From: a virus | Length of the DNA: 64,000 nucleotides | Reading direction: 5' to 3' (one strand) | Virus record (IMG/VR): IMGVR_UViG_3300032222_000151 | Coordinates: 1 to 64,000 of that record | Part shown: piece by piece, positions 53,985-62,341 of the stretch | Layout of the letters: the number at the start of each line of letters is the position of its first letter | How positions within the stretch are numbered: position 1 is the first letter of the stretch | Program-made: the position numbers and the translations under genes | Notes under the pieces: generated by a model | Database searches by the model: none | Told to the model about the DNA's origin: nothing | The model's input: the letters and a program-made list of their open reading frames with translations, nothing else

Positions 53985-54527
53985 TTAAATAGATTCGTTC
54001 CAAATTGGAATAAACCGTCCATCTTCTGTTCTCGTATATGTAAGTATACCATCGCCCATTCTGCGTGTCAACTCTTGTTTGCTAGGCGTAATATCATTTG
54101 TAATTAACTTATCTTTTCTTGGTCTGCCCATATGATAAGAAGCAAGTATATCACGAATCTCTCTTACTTGGGATTCTGAGTAATACGACCTTACCTGAAA
54201 TCCTCTTGCACCACCCTTTTGAGAACCCGTTGGGAAAGGAATAACTCCTCGCTTCATTAAATCTGGTAGATATTTTTTATGACGATTAACTAAATCAGCA
54301 GTCTGACCTACTGTATATGCTCGTTCTCTTTTATTTTTAAACTCATTAATTAGACAACTCTCAATCTGATCTTTGGTAATATTATAAACAGACATAATTC
54401 CATTAGACTTATTGAGATGATGTATTCTAACAAGGTCTCCGTTAAGAAACCAAACCTTTTTGTTACCTGGTATTACAGGTGACTCATTGTATTTTTCGCT
54501 CTCAATTGTTCCCTTTTTAGTAACCAT
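53985..54527 (-). CDS. MerR-like helix-turn-helix protein (180 aa)
   Basis: RAYTVGQTADLVNRHKKYLP, followed by LMKRGVIPFPTG and YYSESQVREIRDILA, is a winged MerR-type DNA-binding domain in the middle of the protein. The N-terminus may be a small beta domain (VWFLNGDLVRIHHL), the C-terminus resembles a second binding region (GRPRKDKLI). Probably a regulator of early or replication genes. Confidence 0.78.
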   Translation of the reverse strand: MVTKKGTIESEKYNESPVIPGNKKVWFLNGDLVRIHHLNKSNGIMSVYNITKDQIESCLINEFKNKRERAYTVGQTADLVNRHKKYLPDLMKRGVIPFPTGSQKGGARGFQVRSYYSESQVREIRDILASYHMGRPRKDKLITNDITPSKQELTRRMGDGILTYTRTEDGRFIPIWNESI

Positions 54528-54664
54528 TGTCCCTCCAATGTGTGGCTAGGTGGGTGGAAGAAAAATCTCATTCCGCAAAGCATACAATAAATCTCTATAT
54601 GATTAATCTCTGTATACTGCCTATCTACAAACATTCTTCCTTTGCATTTTTTACATGAAATCAT
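54473..54664 (-). CDS. Small zinc-ribbon protein (63 aa)
   Basis: MISCKKCKGRMFVDR with a later YCMLCGMRFFF gives a classic CxxC...CxxC ribbon. Overlaps the MerR-like gene by 55 bases and touches the tail gene upstream. The ribbon supports it as real despite the overlap. Confidence 0.65.
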   Translation of the reverse strand: MISCKKCKGRMFVDRQYTEINHIEIYCMLCGMRFFFHPPSHTLEGQWLLKREQLRAKNTMSHL

Positions 54665-55107
54665 TAATTAGGTATTCCAACTACTATTAGGTTAATTCCA
54701 ATACTAGTATCTCCACCAGTATTAAACTTAACAGTTCCTTCTACCTTAGATGTTGATACGCTTTTTAGCGTTACCGTGACATCTTTACCAGCATCTGTAT
54801 TTCCTATATTAATTGGTGTTGCAGTTACCACAGGTGCGAATTTAAAGTCCGTTGGGAAGTCATAGGAGAATGACTGAGAGGATCCAGCGGTCTGGGTTGT
54901 ACTTGTAGTTACCTGAACGTATCCACCGATTATACGGGCCTCTGAAGCCTTTACACTCTGCTTTCCAGAAGTAGGGGTGTCAACAGTTACATACTTATAT
55001 GTTGAAGGTGATACCTGAACAGACAGATCATTAATAGCCTTAACAATCTGGTAGATGTATGTAACATCTAAGGGCTGTCCTCTTTCTGGTACGGGTAGAA
55101 TTGCCAT
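54664..55107 (-). CDS. Putative tail-associated/receptor-binding protein (147 aa)
   Basis: After a short helix (DVTYIYQIVKAINDLSVQVS) the protein is beta-rich with many Thr/Ser, ending VGIPN, like the head domain of a tail fibre or a small virion protein. It is the last of the tail genes. Start six bases after TATAAT (55119-55114), so it may have its own promoter. Function inferred from position. Confidence 0.65.
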   Translation of the reverse strand: MAILPVPERGQPLDVTYIYQIVKAINDLSVQVSPSTYKYVTVDTPTSGKQSVKASEARIIGGYVQVTTSTTQTAGSSQSFSYDFPTDFKFAPVVTATPINIGNTDAGKDVTVTLKSVSTSKVEGTVKFNTGGDTSIGINLIVVGIPN

Positions 55108-55114
55108 ATTATAA

Positions 55115-55546
55115 TTATACCAGAGACCTTACTCCAGAATCATAAACCTTAATTGATGAGTTTATTTCTGGCTTAATCGAAGATATCTGTACAACAACTC
55201 TTACTGAGGCTGTACCATTTTTTAAAAATGAATAACTTGAGGTGTTCGATGTTCCAACATACGATGGGGCTGCACCATCAAATCCAGCAAAAACATCATA
55301 CTGAACTTGGATTGCGACATCTGAACCATTTGACCAGTTTACAAGAATTGTATTTCCAATAACATTTAAATCTCCTGGCAAGACCAATACGGGCTGAGAT
55401 CCAACTAAAAATATTTGAGACCACGCAGACTTTCTGTTTTTATCTTCTGCAACAAGTCTAAATCTTGCCACTCTACCATTTTCAGATGTTACTTTTCCTA
55501 AGAACTCTTTCTTTACGATAACATTCTTTATTCCTGGATCAGCCAT
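55115..55546 (-). CDS. Tail protein with fibronectin-III-like fold (143 aa)
   Basis: KSAWSQIFLVGSQPVLVLPG and NTILVNWSNGSDVAIQVQYD look like an FN3-type beta sandwich (W...Y..Y pattern), as often found in phage tail-tip proteins. Coupled by overlap with the tail gene upstream. Function inferred. Confidence 0.65.
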   Translation of the reverse strand: MADPGIKNVIVKKEFLGKVTSENGRVARFRLVAEDKNRKSAWSQIFLVGSQPVLVLPGDLNVIGNTILVNWSNGSDVAIQVQYDVFAGFDGAAPSYVGTSNTSSYSFLKNGTASVRVVVQISSIKPEINSSIKVYDSGVRSLV

Positions 55547-56895
55547 TATAGAACATCCAAAGAGAATCTAAACTCTATATAGTTTGTTGTGTTTGCTGAC
55601 TTAATGATTGTTTTTGCATCTGCATTTTTAATTACAGAGTATCCAGTTAATCCGTAGACAGAGTTTGTTGATGTAACATTTTCTAGTCTAACCGCATCTA
55701 AACATACATAGAAATCTGATGTAGGCTCTTCGTCCTTAATTACGCATGCATATATTCTTACAGTATTGATTTCTGACCAAGAGAAGTCTGTGCTCTTGTA
55801 CAAATCCTGAAGTTCTTTTGATACAACAAAATATCTATTTTCAGAAAAATCATTGTCTTCTCCAGAAACAACTGCCTCAAACCTAGCCCATTTTCCAGTT
55901 CCAAATGTTCCAGTTGATGAAAACTCTATCATGATTCGAACCTCATCTGGAATTGTTACTGCTTCTCCATTTTTATTTATAACAGAAAAAGCAAGCCGTA
56001 GTTCATCTGTTGGAGAGTTTTTGCTAAAGTCAATTGTTGTGTCGCTGAGTTGAATAAAGTTTGATCCAGTCTCTGCTATCAAATGATTTTCAGAGTTTAT
56101 GGTTATGTCAGAATTGTTTCCTGATATTGCAAAAATATTATTTAAAAATCTACATCTTTCATATCGTGCAACTCTATCAGAGTTAGTAAAAACTTTATTG
56201 TCTGCATTGGTTTGAAAAACTGGATATATTTGATTTATTATGTTTGTTTCAACATCATTAATTAAATAGCCAGCAGACACAAAAGTACCAGTAACTGATG
56301 ACGGGGCAGTTGATATAGTAAACGTAGTTGGCGTTGGCACTGTTGCAATGTTTTTGTTTGATAAATTAAATACAACTGGAGATATCTCAGATATTGAAAT
56401 CTCAGTTCCTACAGATAGTCCGTGTGCTGCGTCAGTTGTGTATGTTATTGTTGTTCCAGATGCTACGGCATTTATTATTCTTACAACTCTATCATCTAGT
56501 GGCTCATAAATAGAAGGAATTTCTGTTCCCTGTGATGAGTATTTCCATCCTTCTGAATCAGAAAATGAATAAACATTCTTGCTATCAAACGATCCAGCAG
56601 CAGGATTTGAGGCTGCAGAAAATATTCCTACCTCTGTTATCTCATATCTTTCCTGAGTTGGTAACTCTGCTGTAAGAACAACCTTTGATACCCCGCCCTC
56701 ATTGACGAATCCACGAGATATGATTGGCACACGAAACATTTCAAAGTCAAGTGATTTCTTGTCTGAGTAATCTCCTAGTGTTCCGTCTAGCGGTATAGGA
56801 GATGGTCCACAGCCGACTGCAATATGGGAGGCATAAGATGGTGTTTGACCTACAAGGTACTTTGCTAGGATATTCTTACCTGTATTAGTTATCAT
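55546..56895 (-). CDS. Minor tail / baseplate protein (449 aa)
   Basis: MITNTGKNILAKYLVGQTPS starts like tail proteins that begin with an assembly helix, followed by a jelly-roll or beta-rich part. A repeat-like segment TYTTDAAHGLSVGTEISISE is typical of phage tail fibres (AHGL-VGxxVxI). The last 200 residues resemble a carbohydrate-binding module. Host recognition is a likely role. Confidence 0.68.
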   Translation of the reverse strand: MITNTGKNILAKYLVGQTPSYASHIAVGCGPSPIPLDGTLGDYSDKKSLDFEMFRVPIISRGFVNEGGVSKVVLTAELPTQERYEITEVGIFSAASNPAAGSFDSKNVYSFSDSEGWKYSSQGTEIPSIYEPLDDRVVRIINAVASGTTITYTTDAAHGLSVGTEISISEISPVVFNLSNKNIATVPTPTTFTISTAPSSVTGTFVSAGYLINDVETNIINQIYPVFQTNADNKVFTNSDRVARYERCRFLNNIFAISGNNSDITINSENHLIAETGSNFIQLSDTTIDFSKNSPTDELRLAFSVINKNGEAVTIPDEVRIMIEFSSTGTFGTGKWARFEAVVSGEDNDFSENRYFVVSKELQDLYKSTDFSWSEINTVRIYACVIKDEEPTSDFYVCLDAVRLENVTSTNSVYGLTGYSVIKNADAKTIIKSANTTNYIEFRFSLDVL

Positions 56896-57411
56896 TTAAT
56901 TTCCTCCACTATATATTGTACCATCATAGACATCTCCACTTGTCAACACCTGAACCTCTGCCTGCTCGCCATCTTTTATATTTATAAGGTTAATTATTAA
57001 GTCTCCACTTATTGGATCTATATATACAGACTTGCAATTTGGAACCTTCACACCGTCGACCAAATCATAACCATTTCCACATTCTGGCAAGTGATCTAAT
57101 ATAGAAAGAGATAAAGACTTAAAGAATGAGTCTGAAGACTGAAGCCTCAGAACATTGTTAGGATTATATTGCAAGTATAAATCTGTTAAGTTTTTGATTG
57201 GTGTGTATATAATCTTTTGACCATTAACCAAGTCGTGTCTAGAGATTGTTGCTAGTTCGTGTCCACCAATATCTTCAAATATTAGGTCTGTCATTATATC
57301 GATAGACATAACATCTTGATCTTGAAGAATTAAATCAGGAGTAGCAATTTTTACTGAATCATCATCTTCTGATGCTTTTGGATCTGGAAGATCTGCTGTT
57401 GCATTAACCAT
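56896..57411 (-). CDS. Tail-associated protein (171 aa)
   Basis: Acidic protein with IMTDLIFEDIGGHELATISR and DLYLQYNPNNVLRLQSSDSF; it ends in a beta region (IDPISGDLIINLINIKDGEQ). Similar IGGxEL segments occur in phage tail-tip operons. No defined family. Three-base gap to the large minor tail gene. Confidence 0.6.
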   Translation of the reverse strand: MVNATADLPDPKASEDDDSVKIATPDLILQDQDVMSIDIMTDLIFEDIGGHELATISRHDLVNGQKIIYTPIKNLTDLYLQYNPNNVLRLQSSDSFFKSLSLSILDHLPECGNGYDLVDGVKVPNCKSVYIDPISGDLIINLINIKDGEQAEVQVLTSGDVYDGTIYSGGN

Positions 57412-57413
57412 TA

Positions 57414-60400
57414 CTATACCACCTCACTTAAGAACAATGTCATGTCTGGCCCATCTGGACCTTTTGTATAATCTATATTATATACTACAAACCTACTTGA
57501 TGGTGATGACACCATGCTTACACCCTTTTCTTCATAGTCAAGTGTAACGATATCTCCAAGTTGTATTGTTGGTATTGCAAAAATCTTAACTCCTACAGAC
57601 CTTCTAGGCTTGGTTATTTTTTCAACAAGCCACTTCATCAAGGTGTTTGCTTCATCATAAGACTGAATATATGGTGTGTCTAAAGCAAAATCCATTTTAC
57701 CGTATGTCATTCTGCTTAACTTTATGTCCTGATAGTCTTGTTTAAATTTATATGGATTAGATATTAATTTTTCTGCAGCAAACTCAGGATTTGACAACAT
57801 ACTATTTCTATTAAAATATTCATCAAGAGTTATCTTGTTTTCAGACTCCTGAGTAAATGTAACGCCCTGAACTCTAAGATAGTTTCCAGTTGTCTCATCT
57901 AGACTTATGGCTGTGTCTGTTGCATTAAATATTATGAACTCTGCGCCGTATGAGCCAGCCCTGAATCCTGATACAACATACCCCTTTATTTTATTAAAGG
58001 TTGGAGATATTTTTGCTGTTAAGGCTGGGAAGGCTTTGTCATACTTAAAGTTAAATGTTGCTGCTTCTCTCATTATGCTTCCAAACTCTTCAAAATATAT
58101 TTTATACTTTGGTGCTTCGGAAGTTCCAATTCCAGATAGATATGTGTTTTGAATTAGTCCGCTAAGAGCATACTTTCTGAAAGATTCATTGACATCAATA
58201 TCTGAGTCTCCAAAAACTGAGTTGACTGGCGCACCAAGAGAGAATGTGGTGTTCTGTGAATAGTTGTTGCACAGAGCATAGACATTTTCAAACATAGCCC
58301 TTGATGATCCTCGTGAGAACAAAGCAATGTTTGAGTATACTGGCAGTGGCTCAAGGTCATCTACAGTCTTAATTAGTCTGCCATTCATGTATAGGTAGAA
58401 TCTTCTTGTTCTCCCTATGTCTTCATATTCTACTGCTAAATCGTATACCGTTGGATTTTCCTCAGCAACAATTCTTGACTGTCCTGTAAATCTTCCATCG
58501 TCAACAGTGATCTGACCAAGACCATCCCACAACTTTACTGGGATTGCCTTTCCGTTTTCTGATTTAATCTTATAAAAGAAAACATTGCTTACAGTTTCTC
58601 TTTCTTCTTCAGAAAGATTTCCAACTCCTAGAGCAGCAATTTCAAAGTAGTATCCTACGTTTGTTGTTGGATTTAGCATGAAAGCAAGACCACCAGAACC
58701 TCCAGATATATTAATGTTTTTATCTGGTGTGCTACCCTTTACAACATAATATGTAGAAGATCCATTTGATGTTTGTCCTCTGTCAGCATTGTTTTCTATC
58801 TTGCCAACTAGTCTCATTCTTGTTCCAAAATGCTTGTATTTGTTTTCCTCTAACGATCTATGAACGTAAGAGATAAAGTCTCTTGGCTTTTCTTTAGTGG
58901 TAAAGTTTGGTCCAGTAAGAGAGAGCGCTGAAGACTGAAGTGTTCCACTTTGAACCTGGGTAGAAGTGTTAACCTCTTCTATAAAAGATGTTGACATAAA
59001 GTTTTTAATAATTCCGCTTCTAGAAGAAGTTCGTGCTAGAGCATCTGAAGAAACTCCAGCCCCAGTTGTTTTACCTGCTGCAGAAATTGTTGTTGTTGGA
59101 ATTGTCAAATCTTTTTCAAATAGATATTCTGATGCCATAGAGCATCCCTTAACGTTATCGTCTGACTTCCAGTAATCTGCTATTCCAGCAGAGTGTGCAA
59201 CAATCTGAGTTCCAAACTGACCACGACCATGCTTTTGAACATCTCCATTTTGTAAGGCGATGACTCCATCCTTCTCAAAATACTTTGGCTCAGAATATAT
59301 TCTTACTAGGCCAGTTGGATATATCTTTCCATTAAATGGCAACTTTGCAAAATAGTTTTGATAATCTTCTGTAGATGTTATCCACACATTGCCAAACCCA
59401 GAAACATTATATTGCACTGCATCATACTTTATAATTTCTCCTTGAGAGTAAAAGTATCCATTGTATCGTGTAATCCAGTAGGCTGCTTCTCCAAGACTAA
59501 GAGTATTGTTTATAACAATATTGTTTTTAACAACTGGAACATCTGCTGAAAGATCTGAGTTTAAAGGAATTGCACTTAGAACATATGCTGATTGAGTTCC
59601 TACTTCATTATTGATAGACTTTGTATTTTGACTTCCAGAAACTTCCCATAGCAGTGATGGCTTATATGTGTAGTATCTTTCATTATCTACAAGGCTTGCT
59701 TGTCTTAAAGATCCAATAGATCTTTGAATATGTCTTACCTTATAATTTATTACTCCGTCATTATATACAGAGTTGGCTTGTGTTGATACAGAAATTATGT
59801 TAGCCAACTTTGTCTTTGTTGTTTTGTTTTTAAGTTCTCGATCTTCTATAAAATCTTGTGTTCCCTGGAGTGCAAAGGTGGCTGGTCTTTGTGCTGCAGT
59901 TGGCATAATGTAGTCTTTACTCATCATTACAAAGTTGTTGTATTCGTCAAAAAACATTGCTGTCTGAGTTGATATAGCCAAATCCTGAAGAACCTGTGCA
60001 ACACTTTTATCTGGAGCAACAAAAAAATATGGAATAATTATTTCTTTTTCGTTCGCCACTCTTTTAAATGTATAGTTTGAAAATCCTATATGGTCTAAAA
60101 GCAAAGATACTGCAGAACTTACTGACACTTCTGTCATTAAAATTTCTGGAGCAGTTAATGACTCAAGGTACCAATACATATCTCTAAGAGACATTGACAC
60201 ACGCTTTGACATTAGATCTTGCTTTGGAAATGAGTCTGAGTATAGCGTCTTTATTGGAACATAATAATCCCAACCATCCACATCAACAATTACCTCATAA
60301 AACTTAAACTGAGCATGCCTGTTAATATACTTTGAAATAATGCTAGTTGTATTATTAGAGTTAAAGGCTTGATCATAATCAAATAAAGTTATCTGTCCAT

Positions 60401-61703
60401 TTGAAGCAATCAACTGTCCTACTGGCAAACCAGATAGTCCAAGGTCTGATGCACTTTTGTTTATTGAGTAGTCAAGTGTTTTGTCAGAAACATTTAGAAC
60501 AAGTCTAGGGGAGATCTCAATAAGATCAAAAGTGGAGTCCTTTACGTTCATAGTATCTACAACAATTCTTACGCCACTGATATATTCAAACTCTCTATAC
60601 TGTGGCTTTGAATCTATCATTCTAATAAACATATTTGGAGATGTTGCATCTGTTACAAAGTTAGTTAATCTATCTACAGTCTCATCTTGTATATACCATC
60701 CATACTTTGGCACCTTCACTACATACTCTGTACCGTCCCAAATATGGTACTCACCGATATCATTTTCATTTTCTTTAATCAAATAAGCATATCCAACTAC
60801 TGACTGCTCTGGAAGAAGTGCTGCGCTTGTGTAGGTTTCTGCTATAACAAAGTTAAGTCTCCAGTCTTCTGGGACAACTAGGCCATATGCAATTTCTACA
60901 TACCCATCGCTTTTTATTATTGAAGAACCATCTCTTCTTCTTATCGCTGGATCAAAAGATATAACAGTCTCCCAATTTCCGTCTTTAAGAAATTGAATTT
61001 TCCATTTACTAGGAGTTTTTTGATTTAATTCGCCAAAGAATGGATCTGCATAAGCGCCTGACGGTGATGAGAACGGACCAAGGTTTTCTGTACCAGTATG
61101 CGTCTGCATTTTAACCACAACTCTGTTTGTTGGTATTTTTTCTTTATACACAACAAAAGGACAGGCATCCTCAATTGAGTACTGGGATCCACGAACCTTT
61201 GATGCAATGCCATACTCCTGACCTGACTCTGTTCTGTATGAGGTCCAATATTTAAACTTGTCATTTCTGTCTGGCATATAGTATCTTGGTCTGTCTGCCA
61301 TTACAAGATTTGGATGATGAACTTTTCCATTTTCAAAAAATACTGCCTTGTTGATTCCAGATCTTGGTCTAAACTGGCCAAAGCAATCCTCTAAAGAATA
61401 TAGACTTTTTAATTTTTCTTTCTTTGTTAGAAGAGTTGTTGGAATTCCTTCGTCATCAATCGTTCCATCAACAAGCACATCTGCATCTGTTGCTCCTGTA
61501 TAAAAGTTTCCAGCATCATTAATATCAAAACTTGTAGGTAGTGATGAGTATATTGAACCAGACTGCGTTGGCCTATATCTATAATTTCCTATCTGCTTAA
61601 TGTTTGTTGGAATGTTCATGTTCCACTCAGCAGTTATGATTGACTTATTTCTTATTACCGATGAAGTTTCTAAGAAGTTTTGTAAATCTTTATCTTCAAA
61701 CAT
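57414..61703 (-). CDS. Large minor tail protein (1429 aa)
   Basis: The second gene after the tape measure, where the tail-tip or central baseplate protein is expected. About residues 400-800 carry a gp27-like/hub-type region (MSLRDMYWYLESLTAPEIL, VAQVLQDLAISTQTAMFFDE). Around residues 1000-1180 there is a concanavalin-like jelly roll (GGLAFMLNPTTNVGYYFEIA, RRFYLYMNGRLIK). The end (IQLGDIVTLDYEEKGVSMV) resembles the C-terminal oligonucleotide-fold of tail proteins. Probably host-contacting. Confidence 0.75.
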   Translation of the reverse strand: MFEDKDLQNFLETSSVIRNKSIITAEWNMNIPTNIKQIGNYRYRPTQSGSIYSSLPTSFDINDAGNFYTGATDADVLVDGTIDDEGIPTTLLTKKEKLKSLYSLEDCFGQFRPRSGINKAVFFENGKVHHPNLVMADRPRYYMPDRNDKFKYWTSYRTESGQEYGIASKVRGSQYSIEDACPFVVYKEKIPTNRVVVKMQTHTGTENLGPFSSPSGAYADPFFGELNQKTPSKWKIQFLKDGNWETVISFDPAIRRRDGSSIIKSDGYVEIAYGLVVPEDWRLNFVIAETYTSAALLPEQSVVGYAYLIKENENDIGEYHIWDGTEYVVKVPKYGWYIQDETVDRLTNFVTDATSPNMFIRMIDSKPQYREFEYISGVRIVVDTMNVKDSTFDLIEISPRLVLNVSDKTLDYSINKSASDLGLSGLPVGQLIASNGQITLFDYDQAFNSNNTTSIISKYINRHAQFKFYEVIVDVDGWDYYVPIKTLYSDSFPKQDLMSKRVSMSLRDMYWYLESLTAPEILMTEVSVSSAVSLLLDHIGFSNYTFKRVANEKEIIIPYFFVAPDKSVAQVLQDLAISTQTAMFFDEYNNFVMMSKDYIMPTAAQRPATFALQGTQDFIEDRELKNKTTKTKLANIISVSTQANSVYNDGVINYKVRHIQRSIGSLRQASLVDNERYYTYKPSLLWEVSGSQNTKSINNEVGTQSAYVLSAIPLNSDLSADVPVVKNNIVINNTLSLGEAAYWITRYNGYFYSQGEIIKYDAVQYNVSGFGNVWITSTEDYQNYFAKLPFNGKIYPTGLVRIYSEPKYFEKDGVIALQNGDVQKHGRGQFGTQIVAHSAGIADYWKSDDNVKGCSMASEYLFEKDLTIPTTTISAAGKTTGAGVSSDALARTSSRSGIIKNFMSTSFIEEVNTSTQVQSGTLQSSALSLTGPNFTTKEKPRDFISYVHRSLEENKYKHFGTRMRLVGKIENNADRGQTSNGSSTYYVVKGSTPDKNINISGGSGGLAFMLNPTTNVGYYFEIAALGVGNLSEEERETVSNVFFYKIKSENGKAIPVKLWDGLGQITVDDGRFTGQSRIVAEENPTVYDLAVEYEDIGRTRRFYLYMNGRLIKTVDDLEPLPVYSNIALFSRGSSRAMFENVYALCNNYSQNTTFSLGAPVNSVFGDSDIDVNESFRKYALSGLIQNTYLSGIGTSEAPKYKIYFEEFGSIMREAATFNFKYDKAFPALTAKISPTFNKIKGYVVSGFRAGSYGAEFIIFNATDTAISLDETTGNYLRVQGVTFTQESENKITLDEYFNRNSMLSNPEFAAEKLISNPYKFKQDYQDIKLSRMTYGKMDFALDTPYIQSYDEANTLMKWLVEKITKPRRSVGVKIFAIPTIQLGDIVTLDYEEKGVSMVSSPSSRFVVYNIDYTKGPDGPDMTLFLSEVV

Positions 61704-62341
61704 TATACTTCTTCCAAGGTAACTGAGACATTCCAGTAATCAAACTTGGTGCCTCTCTTTTCAACAGAGTATGAAAACTCTGATATAAACATCTCTACTA
61801 GTTGATTGTATTGTGAAAGGTGGTCGTACGGTGCTTCTGTGCCCTTAAAAATACCCTTCCTGTCATATGCAAGGAATACCCAGAAAGAACCTTTGTGACC
61901 GTCGTACCATTCAAGCATGTCTGCTCCGCCTGCGCCTCCATCAGTTGTGTAGGCTTTGTATGGGGAAAGTCCAGTCTCCTGATTAAAACTAGGGATGTTT
62001 GCATGTGACCTTGATGGAATCATATCCCAACTAGTACTGATCTTCATCTTGTCTGCAATATGATAAGATCTCATACGACCATTTATCATTCTCTCCCGCT
62101 TTTCAATACGCTCATCTGAAAACTCAAGAGGAGATCTATTGTCGTCTGTAAGCATTAAGAATTGCTCTATTAGCGCTGGATCTGTTATATCTACAGGATC
62201 TGCGCCTACCTCAAGACCGTAAGGTATATATAAACCATTAATCAGGGTGCCAGAGTTTTCAGACCAAAGCATTCCGCTTGGTCTATGATATTTCTTACGA
62301 CTTTGCATGTATGTATACCTTGGATCAACTTCATCTGCCAT
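61703..62341 (-). CDS. Distal tail-like protein (212 aa)
   Basis: Lies between tape measure and the large minor tail gene, the usual place of the distal tail protein. Contains RYTYMQSRKKYHRPSG, DMIPSRSHANIPSF and a beta-rich C-terminus (FDYWNVSVTLEEV). No direct signature, so the call rests on position. Overlaps both neighbours. Confidence 0.65.
   Translation of the reverse strand: MADEVDPRYTYMQSRKKYHRPSGMLWSENSGTLINGLYIPYGLEVGADPVDITDPALIEQFLMLTDDNRSPLEFSDERIEKRERMINGRMRSYHIADKMKISTSWDMIPSRSHANIPSFNQETGLSPYKAYTTDGGAGGADMLEWYDGHKGSFWVFLAYDRKGIFKGTEAPYDHLSQYNQLVEMFISEFSYSVEKRGTKFDYWNVSVTLEEV

Noticed and set aside
59370-59400. Single DnaA-box-like TTATCCACA in the minor tail gene
   Set aside because: An isolated copy within a coding gene, without the clustering, promoters or AT-rich stretch seen at 5 kb.
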